Below, in pieces: positions 1 to 5,448 of a stretch of 5,674 nucleotides of DNA. Position numbers and translations under genes: made by a program. Below the pieces are notes generated by a model, which made no database searches, was not told the origin of the DNA, and worked only from the letters and a program-made list of their open reading frames with translations. Origin of the DNA: Lamprocystis purpurea. GTDB taxonomy: Bacteria > Pseudomonadota > Gammaproteobacteria > Chromatiales > Chromatiaceae. Positions within the stretch are counted from its first letter, which is position 1, and every line of letters begins with the position of its first letter. Location: NCBI GenBank assembly GCA_020718945.1, contig DYRB01000223.1, positions 1 through 5,674 of the forward strand. Reading direction: 5' to 3'.

Positions 1-809
1 TGGGGGGTGGAGAAGGTCTTGTGCAGGTTCATGTGGATGACGTCGAAGCCCATGTCCCCCGGGCGGACCTTGCCCAGGATGGCGTTGAGGTTGGCCCCGT
101 CGTAATAGAGCAGCCCGCCGGCCTGGTGGACGGCGGCGGCTATGTCCTGGATGCCGCGGTCGAAGACCCCCACGGTGCTCGGGTTGGTGAGCATGATGCC
201 GGCGGTCTGGGGCCCCAGGACCCGCTTCAGGGCCTCGATGTCTACGTCGCCGTCGGGACCGGTGGGGATCTCCCGCACGGTGAAGCCGCACTGCACCGCC
301 GAGGCCGGGTTGGTGCCGTGGGCGGCGTCCGGGACCAGGATCTCGGTGCGGGCGCTGTCGCCCCGGGCGCGGTGGTAGGCGGCGATCATGGCCACCCCGG
401 CAAACTCGCCCTGGGCCCCGGCGGAGGGGGCCAGCGAGACGGCGTGCATGCCGGTGACGTCTTTCAGGATCTCCTGGAGGTCGAACAGGCAGGCCAGCAG
501 CCCCTGGCTGTGGGTCGCCGGGGCCAGGGGGTGGCGGGCCAGGAATCCCGGCAGCATGGCCAGGGAGTTACAGCCCCTGGGGTTGTACTTCATGGTGCAG
601 GAGCCCAGCGGGTAGAAATGGGTGTCGATGGAGAAGTTCTTCTGCGACAACCGGGTGTAGTGGCGCACCACCTGTAGCTCCGAGACCTCCGGCAGGGCCG
701 GCGGGGTCGCCCGGCGCAGGTGCGCGGGCAGGTCCAGGGAGTCCGCCGCGGTCAATGGGGCCTGGGCGGTGGCGCGGCGGCCGGGTCTGGAGTGCTCGTG
801 GATCAGCAT
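1..809 (-). CDS. gcvPB: Glycine dehydrogenase (decarboxylating) subunit 2, partial
   Basis: GcvPB is the pyridoxal-phosphate half of the two-subunit glycine decarboxylase and pairs with GcvPA. The window holds 269 complete codons of an expected 480-520; the 3' part lies beyond base 1. The start MLIHEHSRPGRR is the family N-terminus. YTRLSQKNFSIDTHFYPLGS (51-70) and CTMKYNP (71-77) are diagnostic, as are HGTNPAS (164-170), LTNPSTVGVFD (207-217) and YYDGANLNA (235-243). HMNLHKTFSTP at the edge contains Lys264, the expected cofactor-binding lysine. The ATG has no visible Shine-Dalgarno in the 40 bp after TIR2. The gene is separated from gcvPA by about 1.5 kb carrying REP repeats, tpx and two TIR genes. 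No frame damage is seen within the window. Confidence 0.97.
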   Translation of the reverse strand, partial: MLIHEHSRPGRRATAQAPLTAADSLDLPAHLRRATPPALPEVSELQVVRHYTRLSQKNFSIDTHFYPLGSCTMKYNPRGCNSLAMLPGFLARHPLAPATHSQGLLACLFDLQEILKDVTGMHAVSLAPSAGAQGEFAGVAMIAAYHRARGDSARTEILVPDAAHGTNPASAVQCGFTVREIPTGPDGDVDIEALKRVLGPQTAGIMLTNPSTVGVFDRGIQDIAAAVHQAGGLLYYDGANLNAILGKVRPGDMGFDVIHMNLHKTFSTP

Positions 810-849
810 GGTGTCTGGGATCGATTGGGGTTCGGTGGAGGGAACTGGG

Positions 850-1251
850 CTAGGCCGCTTCAGCGACGGTTGCGGCCACGCGCCTTGCCGCCTCCTCCGG
901 GGAAGCCGCTTCTAGGAACTGGTAGCGTCCGATGAAGGGCGGCGTCTCGCGCCGGTCGAAGTCCTCGGCCACCACGGGGATGATGCGCTTGTGCCCTGCC
1001 ACGGCAGCCCCTAGCTCGAAGAGTATCCAGGGGTCAGACACGCTACGGGGCGTCAGGATGAATACCATGGTCTTGCTCTCGCGCAAGGCCTTTTCCATCG
1101 GTTCCTTCCAGGCATCGCCGGGGCGGATCTCGGCGGCGTCCAGCCAGGCGTGCACCCCGGCGGCGCGCAGGGCGTCGTTGAGTCGTTCCGCCCAGGGCCG
1201 GTCCGGGCGTGCGTAGGCCAGGAACACATCGGGACTGGCATGCCTAGGCAT
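850..1251 (-). CDS. Small TIR-domain protein (TIR2)
   Basis: A 133-residue stand-alone TIR domain. Strand one is DVFLAYARPD (8-17), then WLDAAEIRPGD (36-46) with a canonical BB-loop pGd motif, KTMVFILTPRSVSDPW (60-75), ELGAAVAGHKRIIPVV and a short alanine-rich helical tail. Glu79 in DPWILFELG is the candidate catalytic glutamate. I chose ATG 1251 because GGAG lies nine bases upstream. A longer frame from TTG 1278 adds nine residues but has no Shine-Dalgarno. ATG 1251 overlaps the end of TIR1 by eight bases (ATGCCTAG), so the two are probably translationally coupled. It differs clearly from TIR1, so this is not a recent tandem duplication. gcvPB starts 40 bp after its stop. Catalysis and role in phage defence are inferences; no ThsA-like effector is visible. 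Confidence 0.85.
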   Translation of the reverse strand: MPRHASPDVFLAYARPDRPWAERLNDALRAAGVHAWLDAAEIRPGDAWKEPMEKALRESKTMVFILTPRSVSDPWILFELGAAVAGHKRIIPVVAEDFDRRETPPFIGRYQFLEAASPEEAARRVAATVAEAA

Positions 1252-1726
1252 CGCGTTTTGCTCCGGTTCGTCTGGCAAGGTCGGCGAAGTAGTCGTCGAT
1301 CCGGTTGAGCGGGATGATGTCTTCCTGCTTCAGAAAGGCGGGCACCTTCTCGATGGCCAGGAAGTCGCTCCGGCTGAGCCCGTGCAGCAGCACAATCATC
1401 GGGCAGGGCGGCTTGCGGTGGTAGTGGGCGAGGCTGATTTCCACCCAGACCCAGGGCCTCTCTATGGCCCAGGGAGTGAGCAGTACGACAAGTTCGGCGG
1501 CCTCGGCGACGGCCTCGGCGATGCGCTGGTCCGGGTCGTCTGCGAACTGGATGCAGGATACGTCCAAAAAGGTCCGTGCCCCGCAGCGCTCGATCCCTGC
1601 CGCGATCTGCCTCGCCACCCAGGTATCCTCCCCAGAGTGGCTGATGAACACCAGCGGGGCAGCCTCGCCGACCTCGGTCCCTGCGGGCTTGGCGGGGCGA
1701 GGCTTGCGTCGCTTTTGGTCCTTCAC
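1244..1726 (-). CDS. Small TIR-domain protein (TIR1)
   Basis: A 160-residue protein made almost entirely of one TIR domain (TIR_2-like). A basic N-terminal tail (KDQKRRKPRPAK) is followed by strand one LVFISHSGED (25-34), RTFLDVSC (51-58), the second core strand AELVVLLTPWAIERPW (77-92) and ISLAHYHRK. Glu96 in PWVWVEIS occupies the position of the catalytic glutamate of NAD+-cleaving TIR domains. The BB-loop region (CIQFADDPDQRI) lacks the common pGd motif, so it is a variant domain. A C-terminal region of about 45 residues (116-160) follows and has no recognised domain. The start is GTG (1726), 27 bp after the tpx TAA; no ATG is available in frame. AAGGGA (1752-1747) is the only good Shine-Dalgarno and lies closer to a five-codon minicistron. 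Function is unknown; possibilities are NADase, cyclic-ADPR-type signal synthesis or protein scaffolding. There is no transmembrane segment. Confidence 0.85.
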   Translation of the reverse strand: MKDQKRRKPRPAKPAGTEVGEAAPLVFISHSGEDTWVARQIAAGIERCGARTFLDVSCIQFADDPDQRIAEAVAEAAELVVLLTPWAIERPWVWVEISLAHYHRKPPCPMIVLLHGLSRSDFLAIEKVPAFLKQEDIIPLNRIDDYFADLARRTGAKRDA

Positions 1727-1753
1727 CTTGCGGTGCCCATCGCCCGTCCCTTG

Positions 1754-2254
1754 TTAGCCCAAGGCCGCCAGGGCCGCGTCGTAGTTCGGCTCCTGGGTGA
1801 TCTCCGGGACCAGTTCGGTGTACAGGACCTTATCGTCGGCGCTCAAGACCACTACGGCGCGGGCGGTGATGCCGGCCAGGGGGCCGTCCACGATCAGGAC
1901 CCCGTAGTCCTTGGCGAAGTTGCGCGAGCGCATCATGGACAGGTTGACGACGTTAGTGATGCCCTCAGCGTCGCAGAAGCGCTTGGAGGCGAAGGGCAGG
2001 TCGGCGGAGATGACCAGGGCCACCGCGTCGGTCTTGCCGGCCATGGCGGCGTTGAACTTCTTGGTGGAGGTGGCGCAGACCCCGGTGTCCAGGCTGGGGA
2101 CTATGTTCAGCAGCTTCTTCTTGCCGGCGTAGTGGGCCAGGGACACGTCGCTCAGGTCCCCGGCGGTGAGCTTGAAGTCCGGGGCTGGGCTGCCGACGGC
2201 GGGCAGGTCGCCGGACAGGTTGACGGGATTGCCTTGCAGGGCGGTTTGGGCCAT
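1754..2254 (-). CDS. tpx: Thiol peroxidase (atypical 2-Cys peroxiredoxin)
   Basis: Tpx reduces hydrogen peroxide and organic hydroperoxides, using thioredoxin as electron donor. The protein has 166 residues, close to the usual 167-168. The N-terminal LQGNPVNLSGDLPAVGSPAPDF segment is characteristic. The peroxidatic site is PSLDTGVC with Cys60 and Thr57. The resolving cysteine is Cys94 in ADLPFASKRFC, and the active-site Arg is probably Arg132 (GITARAVVVL). The Cys60/Cys94 spacing matches E. coli Tpx (61/95). The ATG has GGAG (2265-2262) seven bases upstream, just beyond the REP pair. The gene is co-oriented with gcv and followed after 27 bp by the first TIR gene. Tpx is normally cytoplasmic or periplasmic depending on species; no signal peptide is seen here. 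Its position inside the gcv operon is unusual to my knowledge. Confidence 0.96.
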   Translation of the reverse strand: MAQTALQGNPVNLSGDLPAVGSPAPDFKLTAGDLSDVSLAHYAGKKKLLNIVPSLDTGVCATSTKKFNAAMAGKTDAVALVISADLPFASKRFCDAEGITNVVNLSMMRSRNFAKDYGVLIVDGPLAGITARAVVVLSADDKVLYTELVPEITQEPNYDAALAALG

Positions 2255-2268
2255 GAGATATCTCCGGT

Positions 2269-2337
2269 GTAGGGTCCGCTGTGCGGACCGATTTGGGTAA
2301 CGAATGGGTCGGGTCTGGTCCGCACAGCGGACCCTAC
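2269..2337. repeat. Inverted pair of REP-like palindromes (BIME-like)
   Basis: Two perfect 21-base copies in opposite orientation lie at 2269-2289 (plus) and 2317-2337 (minus), with 27 bp between them. Each copy is GTAG followed by a hairpin, GGTCCGC-TGT-GCGGACC, with a 7-bp stem and 3-base loop. A GTAG (or GGAG) tetranucleotide before a palindrome is the hallmark of REP elements moved by RAYT (TnpA-REP) transposases, and inverted pairs are the usual mobile unit. The element fills nearly the whole gcvPA-tpx gap. It provides the TAG stop of gcvPA at one end and ends three bases before the tpx Shine-Dalgarno at the other. In the mRNA it can fold as two hairpins or one long stem and may affect transcript stability. 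No RAYT gene is in the window. Confidence 0.85.
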
Positions 2338-3737
2338 GCGAACTTGGGCTCCACCGGGCAGCGCGCCTGGGTGCGGGTGGCGATCACCCGGGTCAGCTTG
2401 GCGGCATAGGCGGTCATGTCGGCCTCGCTGCGGGTCTCCGTGGCGCACACCAGGAGCGCCGGGTCGAGCTCCGGATACTCCAGCCCCAGGTCGTAACCGC
2501 CCAGGATGTTGTGGGCGGCCAGGGAGCGCAACAAGTCCGCGGTCGGTGCGGGCAGGCGCAGGGCCTGTTCGTGGAAGACCTGGCGCTCGAACAGGGGCTC
2601 CACCCCGGGGATGGCGCACAGCAGGGCGGTGAGGCGCCGGGTGTTGGCGTGGCAGGCGGCGGCCACCCGGGCCAGGCCCTCGGCCCCGAGCAGGGCCAGG
2701 TGGATGGTGGCGGCGGTGACCAGCAGCCCCTGGTTGGTGCAGATGTTGGAAGTCGCCTTGGAACGGCGGATGTGCTGTTCCCGGGCCTGGAGGGTCAGGG
2801 TGAAGCCCTCCTTGCCTTCCAGGTCCAGGGTGCGCCCGACGATGCGCCCGGGCAGTTGCCGCACCAGGGCCTGCTTGCAGCACAGGAAGCCGAGATAGGG
2901 CCCGCCGGAGGCCAGCGGTATGCCCAGGGGCTGCCCCTCGCCGCAGGCGATGTCCGCCCCCGCCGCGCCCCAGTCCCCCGGGGGCTTGAGCAGGGCCAGG
3001 GCTACCGGGTTGACCACGCCTATGACCAGGGCCCCCTCGGACTGGGCCCAGTCGGTCAGGGCATCCACCTCTTCCATGACGCCGAAGAAATTGGGCTGGG
3101 CTATGACCAGGGCGGCGAAGCCCTGGTCAGCGGCGGCGGCCTGGGCCTGCTCCACCTGGGTGTGGCCACCGGCCCGGTCGAAACCGACCTCGACCAGCTC
3201 GATCCCCTGGTTGTGCACTATGGCGTGCACCGCCCGGCGATAGAGCGGGTGCAGGGCCCGCGGGATCAGGACCCGGCGCGACTTGGACTTGTGGTTGGCC
3301 CGTACCGCCATGAGCACCGCCTCCGCCAGGGCCGAGGCCCCGTCGTAGAGGGAGGCGTTGGACACGTCCAGCCCCGTCAGGGCCGTCATCATGGACTGAA
3401 ACTCGTACAGGAGCTGGAGGGTGCCCTGGCTCGCCTCGGCCTGGTAGGGGGTGTAGGCGCTGTAGAACTCACCCCGGGAGGCGAGCTGCCAGACCGCCGC
3501 CGGGACATGGTGGTCGTAGGCCCCGGCCCCGATGAAGCACAGGGCCTGGCCATCGGCCTGGGCGCGGGCGGCCATGAGCCGGCCAACCTCCATCTCGGAG
3601 AGGGCCGAGGGCACGGCCCCCAGGTGGCCGGCGCGCAGGTCGGTGGGGATCTCGTCGAACAGGTCCTCGATGGAGCCGGCCCCGATGGCCGCCAGCATGG
3701 CGGTCACGTCTTCCTCGGTGTGCGGTACGAATGGCAT
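2334..3737 (-). CDS. gcvPA: Glycine dehydrogenase (decarboxylating) subunit 1
   Basis: GcvPA is the first half of the two-subunit form of glycine decarboxylase. With GcvPB it releases CO2 from glycine and loads the aminomethyl group on lipoyl-GcvH. The protein has 467 residues, near or slightly above the usual 445-450. The start MPFVPHTEEDVTAMLAAIG is the family's normal N-terminus. FIGAGAYDHHVP (68-79), YTPYQAEASQGTLQ (95-108) and NASLYDGASA (127-136) are diagnostic. The pyridoxal phosphate lysine is not expected here; it is in GcvPB. No Shine-Dalgarno is visible before the ATG, only 15 bp after the gcvH stop, so translational coupling to gcvH is likely. The TAG stop (2336-2334) lies within the GTAG of a REP-like palindrome. 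Unusually, gcvPB does not follow directly: tpx and two TIR genes intervene. Confidence 0.97.
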   Translation of the reverse strand: MPFVPHTEEDVTAMLAAIGAGSIEDLFDEIPTDLRAGHLGAVPSALSEMEVGRLMAARAQADGQALCFIGAGAYDHHVPAAVWQLASRGEFYSAYTPYQAEASQGTLQLLYEFQSMMTALTGLDVSNASLYDGASALAEAVLMAVRANHKSKSRRVLIPRALHPLYRRAVHAIVHNQGIELVEVGFDRAGGHTQVEQAQAAAADQGFAALVIAQPNFFGVMEEVDALTDWAQSEGALVIGVVNPVALALLKPPGDWGAAGADIACGEGQPLGIPLASGGPYLGFLCCKQALVRQLPGRIVGRTLDLEGKEGFTLTLQAREQHIRRSKATSNICTNQGLLVTAATIHLALLGAEGLARVAAACHANTRRLTALLCAIPGVEPLFERQVFHEQALRLPAPTADLLRSLAAHNILGGYDLGLEYPELDPALLVCATETRSEADMTAYAAKLTRVIATRTQARCPVEPKFA

Positions 3738-3752
3738 GGCGGCTGGGGCGGA

Positions 3753-4142
3753 TCAGTGCTCGTCGGCGACGGCGGTGTAGGCGGCGGCGTCCATCAGGGC
3801 GTCCAGTTGCCCGGCGTCGGCCAGGCGCAGCTTGAAAATCCAGCCGGCGGCGTAGGGGTCCTGGTTGATGGTCTCGGGGGCGTCCACCAGTTCGGCATTG
3901 ACCTCCGTGACCTCGCCGGCCAGCGGGCTGTAGATGTCGGAGGCGGCCTTGACCGACTCGACCACGGCGCAGGCCTCCTCCATGGCGACCTTGCGCCCGA
4001 TCTCGGGCAGTTCCACGAATACCAGGTCCCCCAGGGCCTCCTGGGCGTGGTCGGTGATACCGACGGTGACGGTCCCGTCGCCGTTGTCCTGCACCCACTC
4101 GTGGCTCTGGCTGTACTTGAGCTCGGCTGGGACTGTGCTCAT
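3753..4142 (-). CDS. gcvH: Glycine cleavage system H protein (lipoyl carrier)
   Basis: GcvH is the small mobile carrier whose lipoyl-lysine arm shuttles the aminomethyl group from the P protein to the T protein and is re-oxidised by lipoamide dehydrogenase. The protein has 129 residues, normal for the family. The N-terminal segment SHEWV (13-17) and the GITDHAQEALGDLVFVELPEIG stretch (28-49) are typical. The lipoylation site is ESVKAASD, with Lys65 as the expected modified residue, followed by IYSPLAGEV (70-78). The ATG has GGAGAG six bases upstream. It lies between gcvT and gcvPA, and the gcvPA start is 15 bp after its TGA. Nothing appears broken. Confidence 0.97.
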   Translation of the reverse strand: MSTVPAELKYSQSHEWVQDNGDGTVTVGITDHAQEALGDLVFVELPEIGRKVAMEEACAVVESVKAASDIYSPLAGEVTEVNAELVDAPETINQDPYAAGWIFKLRLADAGQLDALMDAAAYTAVADEH

Positions 4143-4240
4143 GGGTCTCTCCGGTTGGAAGCGATCAGGTTAATGACTGGGGTCGGTCGGCGGCGGGGCA
4201 TTCTCGCACCGCAAGGACCCCTTGTGCAGGGTTGAGTGGC

Positions 4241-4260
4241 AGCCGGTCAGGCTACCGGCT
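4241..4260 (-). other. Small hairpin across the gcvT stop codon
   Basis: On the minus strand AGCCGGT (4260-4254) pairs perfectly with ACCGGCT (4247-4241) around a 6-base loop, so the stem and loop include the end of gcvT. No U-run follows, so it is not a standard intrinsic terminator. The remaining 104 bp between gcvT and gcvH shows only the gcvH ribosome binding site and no clear promoter. The hairpin might stabilise the upstream mRNA end or be incidental in GC-rich DNA. Confidence 0.35.
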
Positions 4261-5344
4261 TGCCGTTGCGCACGAAGGTCGTCTTGACCAGACGTACCGG
4301 CTCCAGGCGTCCGCGGATGTCTACCGCCAGATTGGGGCCGGCGTCCGGGGCGATGCGGGCGAAGGCGATGGAGCGCTCCAGGGTGGGGGCGAAGCCGCCG
4401 GAGGTGATCTCCCCGACCTCGCGCCCGTCCGCATAGACCTTCTGGTGGCCGCGCAGGACCCCGCGGCCCTCCAGCACCAGGCCGACGAAGCGGCGCAGTC
4501 CGGCGCACCCACGCTGGGCATCGAGCGCCGGGCGGCCGACGAATCCGCGGTCCGCCGGGTCGAAGGCGAGGGTCCAGGCGAGCCCGCTCTCCAGGGGCCC
4601 GACGGTCTCGTCCATGTCCTGGCCATAGAGGTTCATGCCCGCCTCCAGGCGCAAGGTGTCCCGGGCCCCCAGGCCGCAGGGCCGCACCCCGGCCTCCACC
4701 AGGGCCCGCCAGACCGAAGGTGCCTGATCGGCGGGGAGCATCAGCTCGAAGCCGTCCTCCCCGGTGTAGCCGGTGCGCCCGATGAACCAGTCCCCGGACT
4801 CGGCAGAGACGAAGGGGGCCAGCGCCAGGGCCGCCTCGCGCAGCTCCGCGGGTATGACTGAGGCCGCCTTGGCCCGGGCCTGGGGTCCCTGGACCGCGAT
4901 CATGGCGAGATCGGTGCGCGGGGTCAGGGTCAGGTCCAGGCCCCGGGCACGCGCGCCGATCCAGGCCAGGTCCTTGTCGGCAGTCCCCGCGTTGACCACC
5001 AGGCGGTAGCGGGTGGGTGCCTGCGGCTCATCGCGCAGATAGACGATCAGGTCGTCGATAACCCCGCCTTCGGGGTTCAGCATGCAACTGTACAGGGCCT
5101 TGCCCTGGACCCGGAGCCGGGCCACGTCGTTGGCCAGCAGGCCACGGAGGAGGCCCTGGGCGGCCGGGCCCTCCAGGTCCACCACGCGCATGTGGGAGAC
5201 ATCGAAGAGGCCGGCGTCGCGGCGCACCGCGTGGTGCTCCTCGATCTGGGAGCCGTAATGCAGGGGCATGTCCCAGCCGCCGAAGGGGACTATGCGGGCC
5301 CTGAGGCGTTCGTGTTCGGCGAAAAGGGGGGTCTGAAGTCCCAT
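4247..5344 (-). CDS. gcvT: Aminomethyltransferase, glycine cleavage system T protein
   Basis: GcvT takes the aminomethyl group from lipoylated H protein, passes the one-carbon unit to tetrahydrofolate and releases ammonia. The protein has 365 residues, matching the usual length of about 364. Recognisable family segments are TPLFAEHERL at the N-terminus, MPLHYGSQIEEHHAVR (26-41), FDVSHM (47-52), GGVIDDLIVY (93-102) with the conserved Asp pair near the folate site, GYTGEDGFE (192-200), GLGARDTLRLEAGMNLYGQ (224-242) and the FVRNGKPVA end. The ATG has GGAG six bases upstream (5354-5351), fixing the start. It is the first gene after the glycine riboswitch and attenuator. A 104-bp gap separates it from gcvH. 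A 7-bp hairpin (4241-4260) straddles its TGA stop without a U-tract. All key motifs look intact. Confidence 0.97.
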   Translation of the reverse strand: MGLQTPLFAEHERLRARIVPFGGWDMPLHYGSQIEEHHAVRRDAGLFDVSHMRVVDLEGPAAQGLLRGLLANDVARLRVQGKALYSCMLNPEGGVIDDLIVYLRDEPQAPTRYRLVVNAGTADKDLAWIGARARGLDLTLTPRTDLAMIAVQGPQARAKAASVIPAELREAALALAPFVSAESGDWFIGRTGYTGEDGFELMLPADQAPSVWRALVEAGVRPCGLGARDTLRLEAGMNLYGQDMDETVGPLESGLAWTLAFDPADRGFVGRPALDAQRGCAGLRRFVGLVLEGRGVLRGHQKVYADGREVGEITSGGFAPTLERSIAFARIAPDAGPNLAVDIRGRLEPVRLVKTTFVRNGKPVA

Positions 5345-5369
5345 CCTGCGCTCCGGGTTTGGGGTGACG

Positions 5370-5397
5370 GTAGGGCCGCGGACGCTGTCCGTGGCCC
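5370..5397. repeat. Leader hairpin, possibly a diverged REP-like element
   Basis: An imperfect palindrome at 5373-5397 has 11-base arms with one mismatch (gggccgcggac and gtccgtggccc) around a 3-base loop. It lies between the attenuator and the gcvT ribosome binding site. On the plus strand it is preceded by GTAG (5370-5373), the tetranucleotide seen next to the clear REP-like palindromes at 2269-2337. In the transcript it would be a stable hairpin about 18 bases upstream of the gcvT Shine-Dalgarno. It may be a single diverged REP or just an RNA structure. It has no U-run, so it is unlikely to be a second terminator. Confidence 0.45.
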
Positions 5398-5402
5398 CAA
5401 CG

Positions 5403-5448
5403 AAAAAGGGGCGGCGCCGCCGGTCCCCTGGACCGATGGCGCCGCCCC
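5403..5448 (-). terminator. Riboswitch-controlled intrinsic terminator
   Basis: On the minus strand GGGGCGGCGCC (5448-5438) pairs perfectly with GGCGCCGCCCC (5418-5408). An inner CGGTCC/GGACCG hairpin sits inside, and five U residues follow (5407-5403). The first base of the 5' arm is the last base of the P1 helix of aptamer 2. The stem can extend by A-U, G-U and A-U into the P1 3' strand (5451-5449). Stabilising P1 with glycine would therefore compete with terminator closure, as expected for a glycine-on switch. It lies between promoter and gcvT, so it is an attenuator and not an end-of-gene signal. Confidence 0.88.

Noticed and set aside
21..677. A 218-codon plus-strand open frame at the left end
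   Set aside because: It is antisense to gcvPB, whose minus-strand translation shows unmistakable family motifs.
1252..1278. Longer TIR2 starting from TTG at 1278
   Set aside because: No Shine-Dalgarno precedes it. ATG 1251 has GGAG at nine bases and the TIR fold begins after it.
850..1726. A complete Thoeris system
   Set aside because: Only TIR proteins are present. No SIR2/SLOG or membrane ThsA-type effector is encoded in the window, so naming it Thoeris is not supported.
1382..2272. A 296-codon plus-strand open frame antisense to tpx and TIR1
   Set aside because: Same shadow composition. The minus-strand proteins here have clear active-site motifs and ribosome binding sites.
2304..4235. 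A 643-codon plus-strand open frame antisense to gcvPA and gcvH
   Set aside because: Its product is low-complexity, rich in Gly, Gln, Val and His, with no recognisable domain. It lies wholly opposite two well-recognised genes in GC-rich DNA, as a shadow frame does.
4143..4246. An internal promoter or terminator between gcvT and gcvH
   Set aside because: No spaced -35/-10 pair and no U-run after the hairpin at 4241-4260 were found.
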